From contig JANFNE010000017.1 of NCBI GenBank assembly GCA_024867545.1, positions 769,001 to 833,000 on the forward strand: a DNA stretch of 64,000 bases, given 5' to 3'. A program made the position numbers and the translations under genes. Numbering within the stretch: position 1 is the stretch's first letter; the number at the start of each line of letters is the position of its first letter. This document shows positions 11,801 to 21,363 of the stretch, piece by piece. The notes below the pieces were generated by a model. It worked only from the letters and a program-made list of their open reading frames with translations. It did not search any database and was not told where the DNA came from. The DNA comes from Phytopythium helicoides. Taxonomy: Eukaryota > Oomycota > Peronosporomycetes > Pythiales > Pythiaceae.

Positions 11801-13767
11801 TCAGACGAAGACGACTCGATGGTAACTGGTCGTTTCACTCGTTTTGCTGGGACAAGGTGCTCAAGTTCACCCTCATCTTCTTCCTCCGCGTTACTCGACA
11901 GGGGCACAGGTTGTACTTTACTAGTGTCACCTTCCTCGCCTTCTCCGTCACTGTCAAGGTGAATAATATCGATTTTTGCCGGTGAGGGCGTTGAGACTGT
12001 CATATCCACCGGCACCTCCTGCTTCCCGTTGGTCGAGCTGCTTTCATTTTTCTTGTTTTCAACGTTGTTGTCGACTTCCTCTTCATTTTCGTCTTCCAAA
12101 TCGTGCTGTTTATATTCATTGTAATTTCCGCAATCAATAGTAACAGGCCGTCCGTTGACAACTTTGTGGTCATGCTCTTCATCGTCGCTCATGTCGCTGC
12201 TGTCAGATGTTTGATGTGAATGAGCCATATTGTCGCCTCGAGCTTCATCATCGTCACTAGTTCGAGTATCACTAGCCTCATTCTTGTCGATTTCATGAGG
12301 ACCAGGTTCTGTGGACGTCTGAATATGTTCACGTTGTACCGACGCCAATGGAGTAGACGCAGCCATCTCGACGAGAGATGATGACAGTGTAGAAACTGCT
12401 GACAGATCCAGCATGGGCGTAACCTCCACTTCTTGAGTAGGTTGCGTCCGTGGTGATTGCAATTTGGCAGGCTGTTGACAGGTTTGGGATTCGGCTACTT
12501 TGAGAGGCGATTTGGATAGCTCCTCACGAGTTTCTTCGACCACTACAGACTGTGGCAGAGATTGAGCAGCTTCGAGTTGGACTTGATTATGCGGCTCGTC
12601 TGTAGCTGGGTATGCAGTCTTCTCGCTAACAGGTGAGTGCATCATATCACCAGCCCCCAAGTCGAGAACACGTCTTGTAGGACGTTGCTCTTCATTGGGG
12701 TCTGGAATTGGAGACAGGGGGCCAGACGGCGTCTCTCGGGAATCACGATTCACTTCTTTATTTGCCATACTTGAAGGTGCCTGCTGCCTAGACGCCGCAA
12801 CGGCTTGAAGTCGCTCATTCGATTTGCGGAGCTCTTCGTTCTCGCGACGTAGCCGCTCAAATTCGCGCATTACATCATCTGGAGATAGAATAGGCGGTGA
12901 TGCTTGCGGGGCTGTTGGCTGGTCTGGCAGTTGCTGTTGTGGAGCTTGAGCGACAGGAGTTTCCACCTTTACTCCTGCTGCCTGACGAGGTGTCGGCCCA
13001 GCATTCAGCTGTGGCTTTGTTGGTGTCACGAGCTTCTTTTCCACCTCCTCTAGTGCCTGAAGGAAGAAGAGGTCTTCGTCCAAGTCGTCCTCGATAAATT
13101 CGTGGGTCGCAACCGGCTGAGCCACTGGTGTAGGACCAGCAAACGCCTCTAGCACGACCTGATCCTGCTCATTGTGCCGTGGCGATTCAGGACTAAATAG
13201 GCTTGCTTTCGTCGATCTTGATTCTTGGGCGGCGCCGACAGCGATCTCATCTTTAGCTGGAAGCAATGCTACCAGCGGCTGCGTTTCCACTCGTCTCGCT
13301 GGTACGGTCCGCCTTGGCATCGTGCAGCTCTCGCACGCGGGATTCCACCCGCGCCTCCTGCTCTCGCTGCATCTGCGCGCGCACCTCTGCCAGCGTGGCC
13401 TTCTTGGCGGCTCCGCTCGCGCAGCAGGCTTTTTCGGCGGGGTCTTCCTCTGGGCCTTCGCGCGCGTCGGCGCCACCTTCTCCTCCGCGTCCTTCTCCTT
13501 CGCTTCACCACCAGCAGCCGCAGCCTCCTTCTTGCCAGTCGACGCGCTGCGCGAGGACGCCGCCAGCCGCCGCCGCAGCTCGCGCATGCCGACCTCGACG
13601 CTCACGAACTCGCTCTCGCGCTCCGCCTCGCGCCGCCGCGGCTTCTTGCGCGCCACCACCAGCGGCGGCGCCTCCGCCTGCGCCTGGCTCAGCTGCGGCT
13701 GCGGCTGCGGCTGCGCTGGCGTCGCCGCCTGGCGCTTGCGGCCGGCGCCGCGGCCGTCGGCGTCCAT
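8881..13767 (-). CDS. SEN1: SEN1/senataxin-like superfamily 1 helicase
   Basis: Two main exons (13767..10429 and 10361..8881) with a 67-nt intron splitting the P-loop, so that [11 protein letters not shown] is made only after splicing. A low-complexity N-terminal half with S/E/D-rich tracts precedes the helicase core. Motifs in order: PGTGKT, APSNAAVDELV, DEAAQAVE, GDHRQLPATV, RQYRMHPDIARFPS, VNTVDGFQGREKDI and MNVAITRAKSSLWVLGN, all typical of Upf1-like RNA/DNA helicases acting on R-loops and transcription termination. Frame breaks occur near 9820 and 9727 (they compensate, leaving motif II in another frame), at the GGG run at 9085-9087 and near 8980; with the last two corrected the protein ends at the stop 8881-8883. 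Near 13415 another shift would expose a coiled-coil-like segment. Confidence 0.8.
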
Positions 13768-14068
13768 CGATGGCCCAAGGTTGCCGCCAGCGAGATACAG
13801 TATGTACCTGGGATTGGGTACACCGCCGTCGGTTTCATGCCGTTAGGAGGGTGAAGGCTGTTAGACAGGTTATCCTACCAAAGAGCCTTGATCTCTCGTT
13901 TTAAGCGCTTAAGCGTTTGCTGCCTATGTACCAAGCGAACGGATGCACGATGTTTAAGCGCGCTTAAAACGAGCCGCCACTGGCTGGGCGTGGGCAGGGG
14001 GAAGAAGCACGGCAGCCAGTCGCCTTGTGACGAGAAAGCCGAGCCACCGCCGAGCCAGCAGCAGCAGC
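13768..14068. promoter_or_regulatory. Divergent promoter of the SEN1-like and RanBP1 genes
   Basis: The two start codons face away from each other across 301 bp. The segment holds a 12-bp palindrome TTAAGCGCTTAA at 13901-13912, a 16-bp palindrome TTTAAGCGCGCTTAAA at 13953-13968, and matching inverted arms CTCGTTTTAAGCGC (13895-13908) and its complement (13960-13973). Such paired sites suggest binding by a dimeric factor shared by both genes; no TATA box is evident. Confidence 0.45.
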
Positions 14069-14680
14069 ATGTCGGAGGAGAAGAAGGAGGAGACGGTGCC
14101 CAAGACGGAGGCCGAGGAGGCCGAGGAGGCCGGCAAGGACCCCGAGTCCGAGGAGCCGCAGGCCTACTTCGAGCCCGTGGTCAAGCTCGATGAGGTCGAA
14201 GTGACGACTGGCGAGGAGGACGAGGAGGTGCTCTTCAAGATGCGCGCCAAGGCCTTCTGCTACCGCGAGTCGCTGCTCGACAAGGGCACGGGCAAGAAGT
14301 CCTGGTGCGAGCGCGGCGTCGGCGACGTGCGCTTCCTCAAGCACAAGGAGCACCAGAAGGTGCGCGTGCTCATGCGTCAGGAGAAGACGCACAAGATCCT
14401 CGTCAACCACCTCGTCGAGTCGCGCACCGAGCTCTCCCCCAACATGGGCAGCGACCGCGCCTGGGTCTTCAGCTGCTACGACTTCGCCGAGGGCGTCGTC
14501 GAGCCCCAGGTCTTTGCGCTGCGCTTCGCCAACGCTGAGAACGCCCAGAAGTTCAAGGAGGCCCACGACAGCGCCAAGGCCAACAACAAGGCCCTCGAGG
14601 CTGGCGCCGACGCCGCCGACACCTCGGCCGGCGATGAGGCCGCCAAGGCGCTCGAGTCGCTTGAGGTCAAGAAGGAATAG
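14069..14680 (+). CDS. RANBP1: Ran-binding protein 1
   Basis: A single exon of 203 residues, the usual RanBP1 length. An acidic N-terminus (EEKKEETVPKTEAEEAEEAG) leads into one Ran-binding domain (about residues 35-165): YFEPVVKLDEVEV, EEVLFKMRAKAFCY, KSWCERGVGDVRFLKHKE, RVLMRQEKTHKILVNH, RAWVFSCYDFAEG, FALRFANAENAQKFKEA. The protein helps RanGAP hydrolyse GTP on Ran released from export complexes and acts in the cytoplasm. The ATG at 14069 was preferred to 14027, which would add a basic S-rich stretch typical of leader sequence. Codon use is strongly GC3-biased, suggesting high expression. No break is seen. Confidence 0.93.
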   Translation: MSEEKKEETVPKTEAEEAEEAGKDPESEEPQAYFEPVVKLDEVEVTTGEEDEEVLFKMRAKAFCYRESLLDKGTGKKSWCERGVGDVRFLKHKEHQKVRVLMRQEKTHKILVNHLVESRTELSPNMGSDRAWVFSCYDFAEGVVEPQVFALRFANAENAQKFKEAHDSAKANNKALEAGADAADTSAGDEAAKALESLEVKKE

Positions 14681-14985
14681 ACGACGTGCTCGCACTCGAG
14701 CGAACAGCGGCGGTGAAGCGACGGACAGGCGGACGCGTTTCGTCGACGGGTTTTTCCAGCCGTGGGGCGTCGCTCGGACTTTCATTCTCTTTTTCCTTTA
14801 CCCAGAGGAGGCAGAGCTGGTCAAGCTGTGATCGGATCTAGTTCGCCTTCTTGGCGCGGCACAGCGCTCGGCCGATCCCCATGACCGCGCCGAGGCTTGC
14901 GCAGTGCCTTTAGTTTTTGCGAGTCTTTTTATAACTAAAACATGATCACATCGAGCAAACAGATTGGATTCGTTCGGCTAGAATT
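14681..14985. other. Convergent 3' region of RanBP1 and the SLC35F-type gene
   Basis: About 305 bp between two facing stop codons. It holds both 3' untranslated regions and turns AT-rich around 14910-14990, as expected near polyadenylation sites. No gene is recognised. Confidence 0.5.
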
Positions 14986-16323
14986 TTAGGCCACCAACAG
15001 AGGCATGTTCGTCTGCTCCTTTGCTTCGAGAGCGTCATCCAGGTCGGTCGTGGGTACAGGTGACCGGTGGTAGATGATGATGCCGACGACGATGAGCGTA
15101 AAGCCGACAAAGTAGAGCTGACTCAGCTGCTCGCCGAACAGGTACTTGGCTGCCACGACCGCGAAAAAGTCGGACGTGAGCAATGCCAGGTTGAAGGCCG
15201 CCGCGTCGCCCGACTTGAGGAAGATTGACGTGCTTGTGTACATGATGAACAGCACTGCGATGTACCCAATCAAGCATAGCGCGCTCGGCCAGGTCCTGCT
15301 CGGACGTAACGTACCGTAAGCAAGTGCATCTGACCATGCAACGTGAGCCCGAGACGTACCATTCAATGACACGGAGCAAATCCCCCTCAAAGTATGCTGC
15401 CTGCGCCGAGCTGATGAGGAATCCGAGACCACCAATCATACCGAGGAACTCCATCTGCAGGCAAAAGTGTGGTGTTAGGACGGAGTCTACAAGCCCAAGG
15501 CGACGGCGTGGCGACGTACTCGTCGATTCTTCTTCTTGACGAGATACTCCTGGCCAACATTTGAGCAAGCGTACGTCGCGCTGCCCAGAAGACACAGAAA
15601 GTCGCCGTATAGCGCCGACATGTTCCACGAAGCGAAGATGCTCTCCGAGTCGCGCAGAATGTCCGAAACGACAAGTACGGCAATGCCAAGCAGGCAAAAC
15701 AGAACCGCGACCTTATGGGGGCGAGTGTACTACGCGCAGAGCCATTCGTTAGTCGATATGAACAGGTGTACACGAATCTAGAGCGGCGTGAGGTTCTCAC
15801 CTTGGCGCCGAGGAACGTGACCGAGAGCAGCATGACGACCGGGATGGTGAAGCAGTCGAGCAGCATGACGCTCGAGATGGACGTGTATTTGTACGCACAC
15901 ACGACGAGGAAGTTGCCCTCAACGTCCGCGAGCGCCAGCAGCAAGTACTTCCATAGCGGGAGCTAGTGGCGCGCATTCAGTCAGCATTTCGAGCGACAAC
16001 CAGCCCATCACTAGCAGCCTCCCACACCTCCAACGAGTAGCTGTCCTGCGTACGCCATTGCCAGAGCGGATACGCCAGGTACGCGCACAGCAGCAGGTAG
16101 TTGCCGGCGCTCTGCGTCACTGGCACTTGGATCTGCGCCAGTCACCAGCCAATTCCAGTGAGCGTCGACCGAACGACCGCAAGGCAGAGCCCAGCGGAGA
16201 CGCGCGCACCTCGTAGTAGCGGTTCAGGAGCTGCGAGAAGATGCCCGTGCAGGTGATGAGCGCCGAGATGAACTGGCCCAGCAGCAGCTCGCGCTGGTGG
16301 GCGACGCACGAGCGCGCCATCAT
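14986..16323 (-). CDS. SLC35F1/F2/F6-type solute transporter (drug/metabolite transporter superfamily)
   Basis: Six exons (16323..16210, 16132..16028, 15962..15801, 15729..15520, 15454..15360, 15295..14986) splice into 331 residues without any break; all five introns (64-77 nt) are GT..AG. About ten hydrophobic helices are visible, for example [60 protein letters not shown] and [17 protein letters not shown]. The strings [17 protein letters not shown] and [15 protein letters not shown] are hallmarks of the SLC35F (DUF914) group. The substrate is not deducible; members sit in Golgi, endosomal or plasma membranes. An inverted CCAAT box lies about 60 nt upstream of the start. Confidence 0.88.
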
Positions 16324-16701
16324 CGCCTTGCTGCCTGCCGGTGGCGCCGCTTCGTATCCAATGCGACAGAGAGAGACGATTGGCTGTAAACGCGAGGAAT
16401 TTGGCTAGGTCCATTCGCTGGTTGGTCAAAATCTTCTGACCACCTTTGCATTCAGATCCTCCATGTGAGCATGAACGTGGTGGTGTGGTGGGTCTGCATG
16501 CAGGGTTGCATTCAGCTTGGCCGTGTGAGCATGGACGTGGTGTGATGGGTGGTTGAAATGCTGATGGCTGTATATTGGTGTACGTGCGCTAGTGAATCTC
16601 GCGGGTGATAGCTGTAGACGACTTGGCTAGGTGACTGGTGGGCTTTTTCTCTACGTTGGCGTGCCGTCGGCGCAAAACTTGGCGCTTTGAATTGGACTCT
16701 C
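16324..16701. repeat. Intergenic with a two-copy 60-bp direct repeat
   Basis: Two imperfect copies start at 16447 and 16507, exactly 60 bp apart: TTGCATTCAG, then a variable stretch, then TGTGAGCATGRACGTGG. The second copy differs at several positions, so the duplication is not very recent. The rest of the gap is the upstream flank of the transporter gene (ATTGG at 16379-16383) and the 3' flank of the homeodomain gene. Confidence 0.6.
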
Positions 16702-17657
16702 TCACTCGAGGTCGCGCTCGTACGGCTCCGTGATGCGCTGCACCATCTCGTCCAGCAGCCTGCAACCACCATTCTGCTTTTCCGCCATCAGACGCTTGAG
16801 CATCGGCTTCCACTTGCGTCCGCGCGTGTTGATGAACCAGTTGTTGACCTGCTCGATGGTGATGCCTCCCTTCTGAGCGAGCCACTCCTTCTCGCTCTCG
16901 GTCGGGTACGGGTGATGCACGTGCTCCTCGAACCAGATGCGCAAGACTTCCTTGGTCGCTTTGGACAGGTTGGCACGGCGCTTGGGTGGGACCGTACGCG
17001 CCGGAGAGATCCAAGCCGTAGGACGCCAGCATGGGACTCAGTCCGGTGGTGCTGCTGCTGTACATCTTGCTCGAGGCCTCGGGGGACGTTGGCACTCGCT
17101 CGGTCAGGAGCGAGACTTGCCGCGTGCCCCACTCGCGTAGCTGGCGCTTGGTGCGCTCGAGGTCCGTCGCAAAGATGCCGCCCTCGTCCAGCAAAATGCC
17201 ACTCAGGCTGTCTGCGCACAGCCCACAGGTCGACATCGAGGTCGGCGACACCTCGTCGTGGGTGCGGTAGCCGCTCGACAACTTCTTCCAGCTCGTCGTA
17301 TCCATCCGCCTCCACCTTTCCTCCATCCAGCAGGGAAGGCAGCGACAGCAGCTGCATCAGGTCTTCGTTGGCCGCGAACACCGGGTCCTCCTCCAGTCTC
17401 CGCCGCGCCGCGTCCGCCAGCTCCTTGCGGTGCGCGACCGCCTCCACGCCCTCCAGCGCGCCTGCCAGCGGCTGCAGCAGGCCCTGCATCGATGCCCTTG
17501 CCCTCGAGCGGCGCGATGGCGTCCAGCAGCGGCCGCAGCTCCTCCGGGTCCACGCGCCTCGAGGTCGGGGCCGTCGCCTCGCCGACAGGTCACAGGCCGA
17601 CGGGCGGACGCGGCGCCTGGCGCCTGGCGCGTAGCCGTCGCGGTTGGGCAGCGTCAT
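16702..17657 (-). CDS. TALE-class homeodomain transcription factor
   Basis: The C-terminal part reads PPKRRANLSKATKEVLRIWF, HHPYPTESEKEWLAQKGGI and QVNNWFINTRGRKWKP. This is a TALE homeodomain: the three extra loop residues sit at the HPYP position, and WFIN is in recognition helix 3. Upstream are an acidic region (DPEELRPLLDAIAPLEGKG, RRLEEDPVFAANEDLMQLLS) and an S/T-rich linker. The frame changes three times by one extra base (near 17490, near 17270 and near 17010), each time between protein-like segments, so I read this as one gene with assembly indels. The start at 17657 (MTLPNRDGYAPG) is tentative. The product should be nuclear and bind DNA, often as a TALE dimer in eukaryotic development. 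Confidence 0.7.
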
Positions 17658-17909
17658 GGCGAGAGCGCGAGTGCCTTTCTCGGGGCCGTTCCGGTCATTC
17701 GCTTCAAGTTGATGCGGTCTGACTACCGTCACCGCCGGGGTGACTTCCCGGTCGTGATCCTCCTGAACTAGTGTGTCCCACTTGAAAGAAGGACAAATGG
17801 CCTGGTCCGCGGCCTGTTTCCGGCGCGAGAGCAGGCCGACGAGCGACTAAAGTAGGCGGATCCGACTAACGGGTGGCGGCCGACCGACCGCAGACCGGAA
17901 CGTGATGCA

Positions 17910-19417
17910 ATGCCAAACAACCCCGTGCTCCCGCTCATTGGGGGGCCGCCCCCTCCGTATGAAGCGCGCCGCAAGCGTACGGAATGGCCAGAGGCCGTGC
18001 GGGCGGACGAAGAGGTGAAGGCCCTGGACGAGCAGAACGGGGAATGGATCTTGTGCCGCACGTGTGCGGACCACTACGAGAGGTGCGGCTCGGTGTTGTT
18101 AAACGGCGCCACGTGGCGCGCTCGCTGACGGATCCCCCCGCCCCTGTGCGGCGCGCTGTGCGCCACTGAACCACCAGGACGAGGCGTGGCCGGAAGCCCA
18201 ACGATCCGGAGGGCTTCAAGGTGAGGATGAATGGGAGGTTCCAGGAGGCGGCGTGGCTCATGCACAAGAGCCGCGTGGTGGCGCACCGCACGGGGATGGG
18301 GCTCGCGCCCCAAGGCACGGGCGAGGAGGACGAGGAGGGCCAGATCGAGGGCCTCGACATGATTGAGCGCAGCACCAAGCGCCAGAAGACAAGCACTAGC
18401 GGCAGCGACAGCGACGAGCCCCACATGGGCGACACGGGCGCGGGGTTCTTCTCGGAGGACCACCCGCGCGCCAAGGAGATGGGCAGCAGCTCTCCCGAGG
18501 TGATGCACATACCCAGGACAGGGTGGCGATGCCCAGGCATCGTGCCAGAATATTTCTACCAGGCGCACGCGGACCTCGTGCTCGCCTTCTCCAAGTACTA
18601 CGTCGGCAATTACCGCGTCAATGTCGTGCGTGACATCCGTTCAGACAAGTATGTGCATCCATGCTCGGGAGGAGTATTTCTGCGTGTTGTCTTGCGTGTG
18701 TCTGCTGGTGGTGGTGTTTTTCCGATTGGGTGTGGCTGATGGAAACTACCTCTTGCCTCGTTCACTCTGCCCTCTCCTTGGTGGCTCGCGCTGCCGCTGG
18801 CCGAATCCACAGGGTAATGCTATTCGCGCACGACTGCGAGAACCGCGTCGTGCTGCGGGACCGGCCGACGCAACCGATTTCGTGCAACAAGTGCTACGGC
18901 ATTTGGCTGCACAACAAGAGCTTTAAGCGCATTCTCAAGAAGATGGACCGCTATAATCAAGTCGAGGCCATTCTCCGCCACTCGTGGAGGTGTGTGTGTG
19001 CTGCTGCTGCTGCTGCTGCAGCGGTTGTTTCCTTGCAAGGAGGGTTCAGACCAACTAACACCACTCGATTCATCCAGCCTATCGGCGGAAGACCTGGCGG
19101 TCCTTTCCAAGTTCAAGCATGCGAGCGGTATGAACCTCAGTGCCGAGGGTCGCCAGCTCAAACAAGCGGCTATGGCCGTGCTCAAGCAATTCAGCGACTC
19201 TAAGTCGCCACCGATGCACCCGCACCAGTCGGCCCGCGTGATGCAGTTTCCGCCGTCCGCGGCGGATCTGATGCTCATGGGCAGCGGCTACGACACGGTC
19301 GGTAGCGAGGGCAATAGCCCCAGTCCCGACCACGATGACGAAGTTTTGGGCGTTTCGCGTCCGCACGCTTTCTCCTCGCTTGAGAGTGTTCACCCGCACG
19401 AGGAGCGCCAGGTCTAG
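17910..19417 (+). CDS. Unknown protein with BED/C2H2-like zinc-finger pattern
   Basis: Four exons (17910..18082, 18178..18648, 18813..18989, 19078..19417) splice cleanly into 386 residues. Near the N-terminus, WILCRTCADHY is followed about 40 residues later by WLMHKSRVVAH. This gives CxxC...HxxxxxH spacing like a BED-type or C2H2 finger. Further on come EYFYQAHADLVLAFSKYYVG, CENRVVLRDRP, a second pair in ISCNKCYGIWLH, and a long S/P/H-rich tail. No known family is recognised; a nuclear, DNA- or RNA-binding role is inferred only from the finger pattern. Intron 3 carries a (CTG)n tract at about 19001-19019. No frame break is seen. Confidence 0.75.
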
Positions 19418-19923
19418 TTCGTTCGACCGGGCTGCTCAACTGGAGAATTCGGGGGAGATCCCGATGCCTTCAGTGAGCATTTGAGCGGGTCGGGGAGGCC
19501 CCCGACCCAAGTGCATTTCGCTTTGAATTTTTCAGCTTTTCGCTTTCTCACACGCGCGGCGAAAACAGGAGGCAGATAAGGAGTCAACAAGATACCGCGC
19601 GCACCTTGTCGCGCCTCCCAAACTTGGATCGTGTTCGAGAACGTGTGGTCTTGGTGGGTGGTGCACTTATTTGTTGTTTGTAGCCCTGAATAGCCTCCTG
19701 CGCTATAAATGCTGAATCAGCCTAAGCCTTGCATACTCAAGTCACCTCGACACTCCACAAGTGGTTGGATCTATTGTCGGGGCGTCTGCTTGACGATCGC
19801 ACTTGCGCTTCGTCGAGACTCCGGATCAAGAGCTGCTCAGTCTACGATTGGAGCGGACATACTCAAGTTGCCAGCTTAATAAGTACTCACTGGTGGGGTC
19901 ACCTTCTGACGTCGATCGACCTC
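19418..19923. other. Intergenic between two plus-strand genes
   Basis: It holds the 3' flank of the zinc-finger-like gene and the promoter or leader of the membrane-protein gene. The downstream frame is open from 19729, so the membrane protein could start earlier, but the extension lacks protein-like composition. Nothing else is recognised. Confidence 0.4.
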
Positions 19924-21262
19924 ATGGGTTTCTTCTCGCTGGTGGTCATTTGCTGCCTGTTGGCTGCCGCTGGATACTATGGCAAGCCGTGGGTGGATCG
20001 CCATTTGCTGCTCCACCGTGAAAATCACCCCAAGAAGCGCGAGGAAGACACAATGTCGACGTCCAGTTGTGTGGAAGAAGGAGTAGAAATCGTCGTTCAG
20101 CAGGCAAGTGCGAAGCGCGATCATGACCGAGGTGATGAGCGTGCAAAACCTCAGGCTCCAGTTGCGTCGGCTCTCCCCTCGCGCCTAGCTCGGCAGCAGC
20201 TCGGCTCACCTCTGAATGTAGAAGCCTCCATCCGCACGGCTCTAAGAGAACTCCGCTCTCGCCAAGTTGTCAAGACAATCTGCAGTAAGTTCGAGTCACG
20301 TTTGGCCAAAGCGGGACTCGGAAGTCAGGAGACTGAAGAGGAGAAGGAGGCAGACACTGAAGGCTACCAGGTGCGCGGCATCCAGTACCAGCCGCTGCTG
20401 TCGCAGCAGGAAGAACCAAAGCCTGATGTTTCGCCTGTTTGCGCTGCACCAGCTCCACGTCACAGCACCGGTGGAACTACTCTCACAGCTGCTCGATCTA
20501 ACAACCTCAACGCCTTCCTGCGTCGCTACTCTTCAAATCTAGACAAAGCTGTCAAGGCTACGGAAGCGGCCCTCACGTCTACGCTCGCTAGTGAATGTAC
20601 AGCAAAGGATCGTGATGATGCGACCAACGAGGTTAAAACCACCAGGGTGACACCCCCTACTACCTCCAGTGTTTCGATTGCTCCGCCTACTCGCGATACT
20701 CGTGAATCGAAGGACGACGATGCTGCGATAGATATCGATAGCGAACTTTCCGAGCCAATTGTGCCGCCTCCTCGACGAATGTCAGCACCGCTGCTCAACT
20801 TGAGTAAGTACCTACGCAACCCTTTGCGCATTGTGAATCGGATCCACCGCATGCTAACTCGAGCTTATTTTGTTGTCTACAGGGCTGGATATCGATCCGA
20901 TAGCCACTATCGCTGCTGACGACTCATCCAACCAGTGCGACGATGCTCTGGTTGCTGATGACGACGAGTATGGCGAAGATGAGGAAGAGGAGAGTTTCAT
21001 TTCTTTCTCGGAGAGCGTGAACTCGACTCAAAGCGACAACAACTCGAACGACCAGGCATCCCCTCCCTTTACCTTAAAGTCAATGACATCAGTCAGCCGG
21101 ATTCCGATGCCGAATGGTGCTCGCAGTCTTTCTCGCAGTAGCTTCTCGGGAGAGCTCGGCTGCAAGCTCAAAGTACAGACGCCCGAAAAGACGATCGCGA
21201 GTGTGAATCGCCTGCAGCTATTCCGCCAGCAAGTGCCTGGGAACTCGTCACACCTCGACTAG
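19924..21262 (+). CDS. Single-pass membrane protein with long acidic, disordered tail; function unknown
   Basis: Two exons (19924..20803, 20883..21262) give 419 residues; the intron has a GTAAGT donor and a GCTAAC branch site. The chosen ATG places a hydrophobic signal-anchor at the very N-terminus (GFFSLVVICCLLAAAGYYG) followed by a basic stretch (HPKKREED). The remainder is rich in S, T, E and D, with a helical piece around SIRTALRELRSRQVVKTICS and a strongly acidic patch (DDDEYGEDEEEESF). No catalytic motif is visible. Topology with a cytosolic C-terminus is inferred from positive charges after the helix. An earlier in-frame ATG at 19729 is possible but would bury the anchor. Confidence 0.65.
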
Positions 21263-21363
21263 AGCAGCGTCAGCGCGCGGTATTTTATTATAATCGTTTG
21301 GCCATAGGTCGAGGTGCTAGACGAATGCAATCTTCTCTTGCCTTCGACACGCTCGATTGCGTG

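Noticed and set aside
13172..13904. Several overlapping plus-strand frames of over 200 codons
   Set aside because: They are antisense to the GC-rich 5' end of the SEN1-like gene and read as R/A/S-rich low complexity with no domain.
16687..17634. Plus-strand frame of 315 codons
   Set aside because: It is the reverse of the homeodomain gene, whose WFIN motif is on the minus strand.
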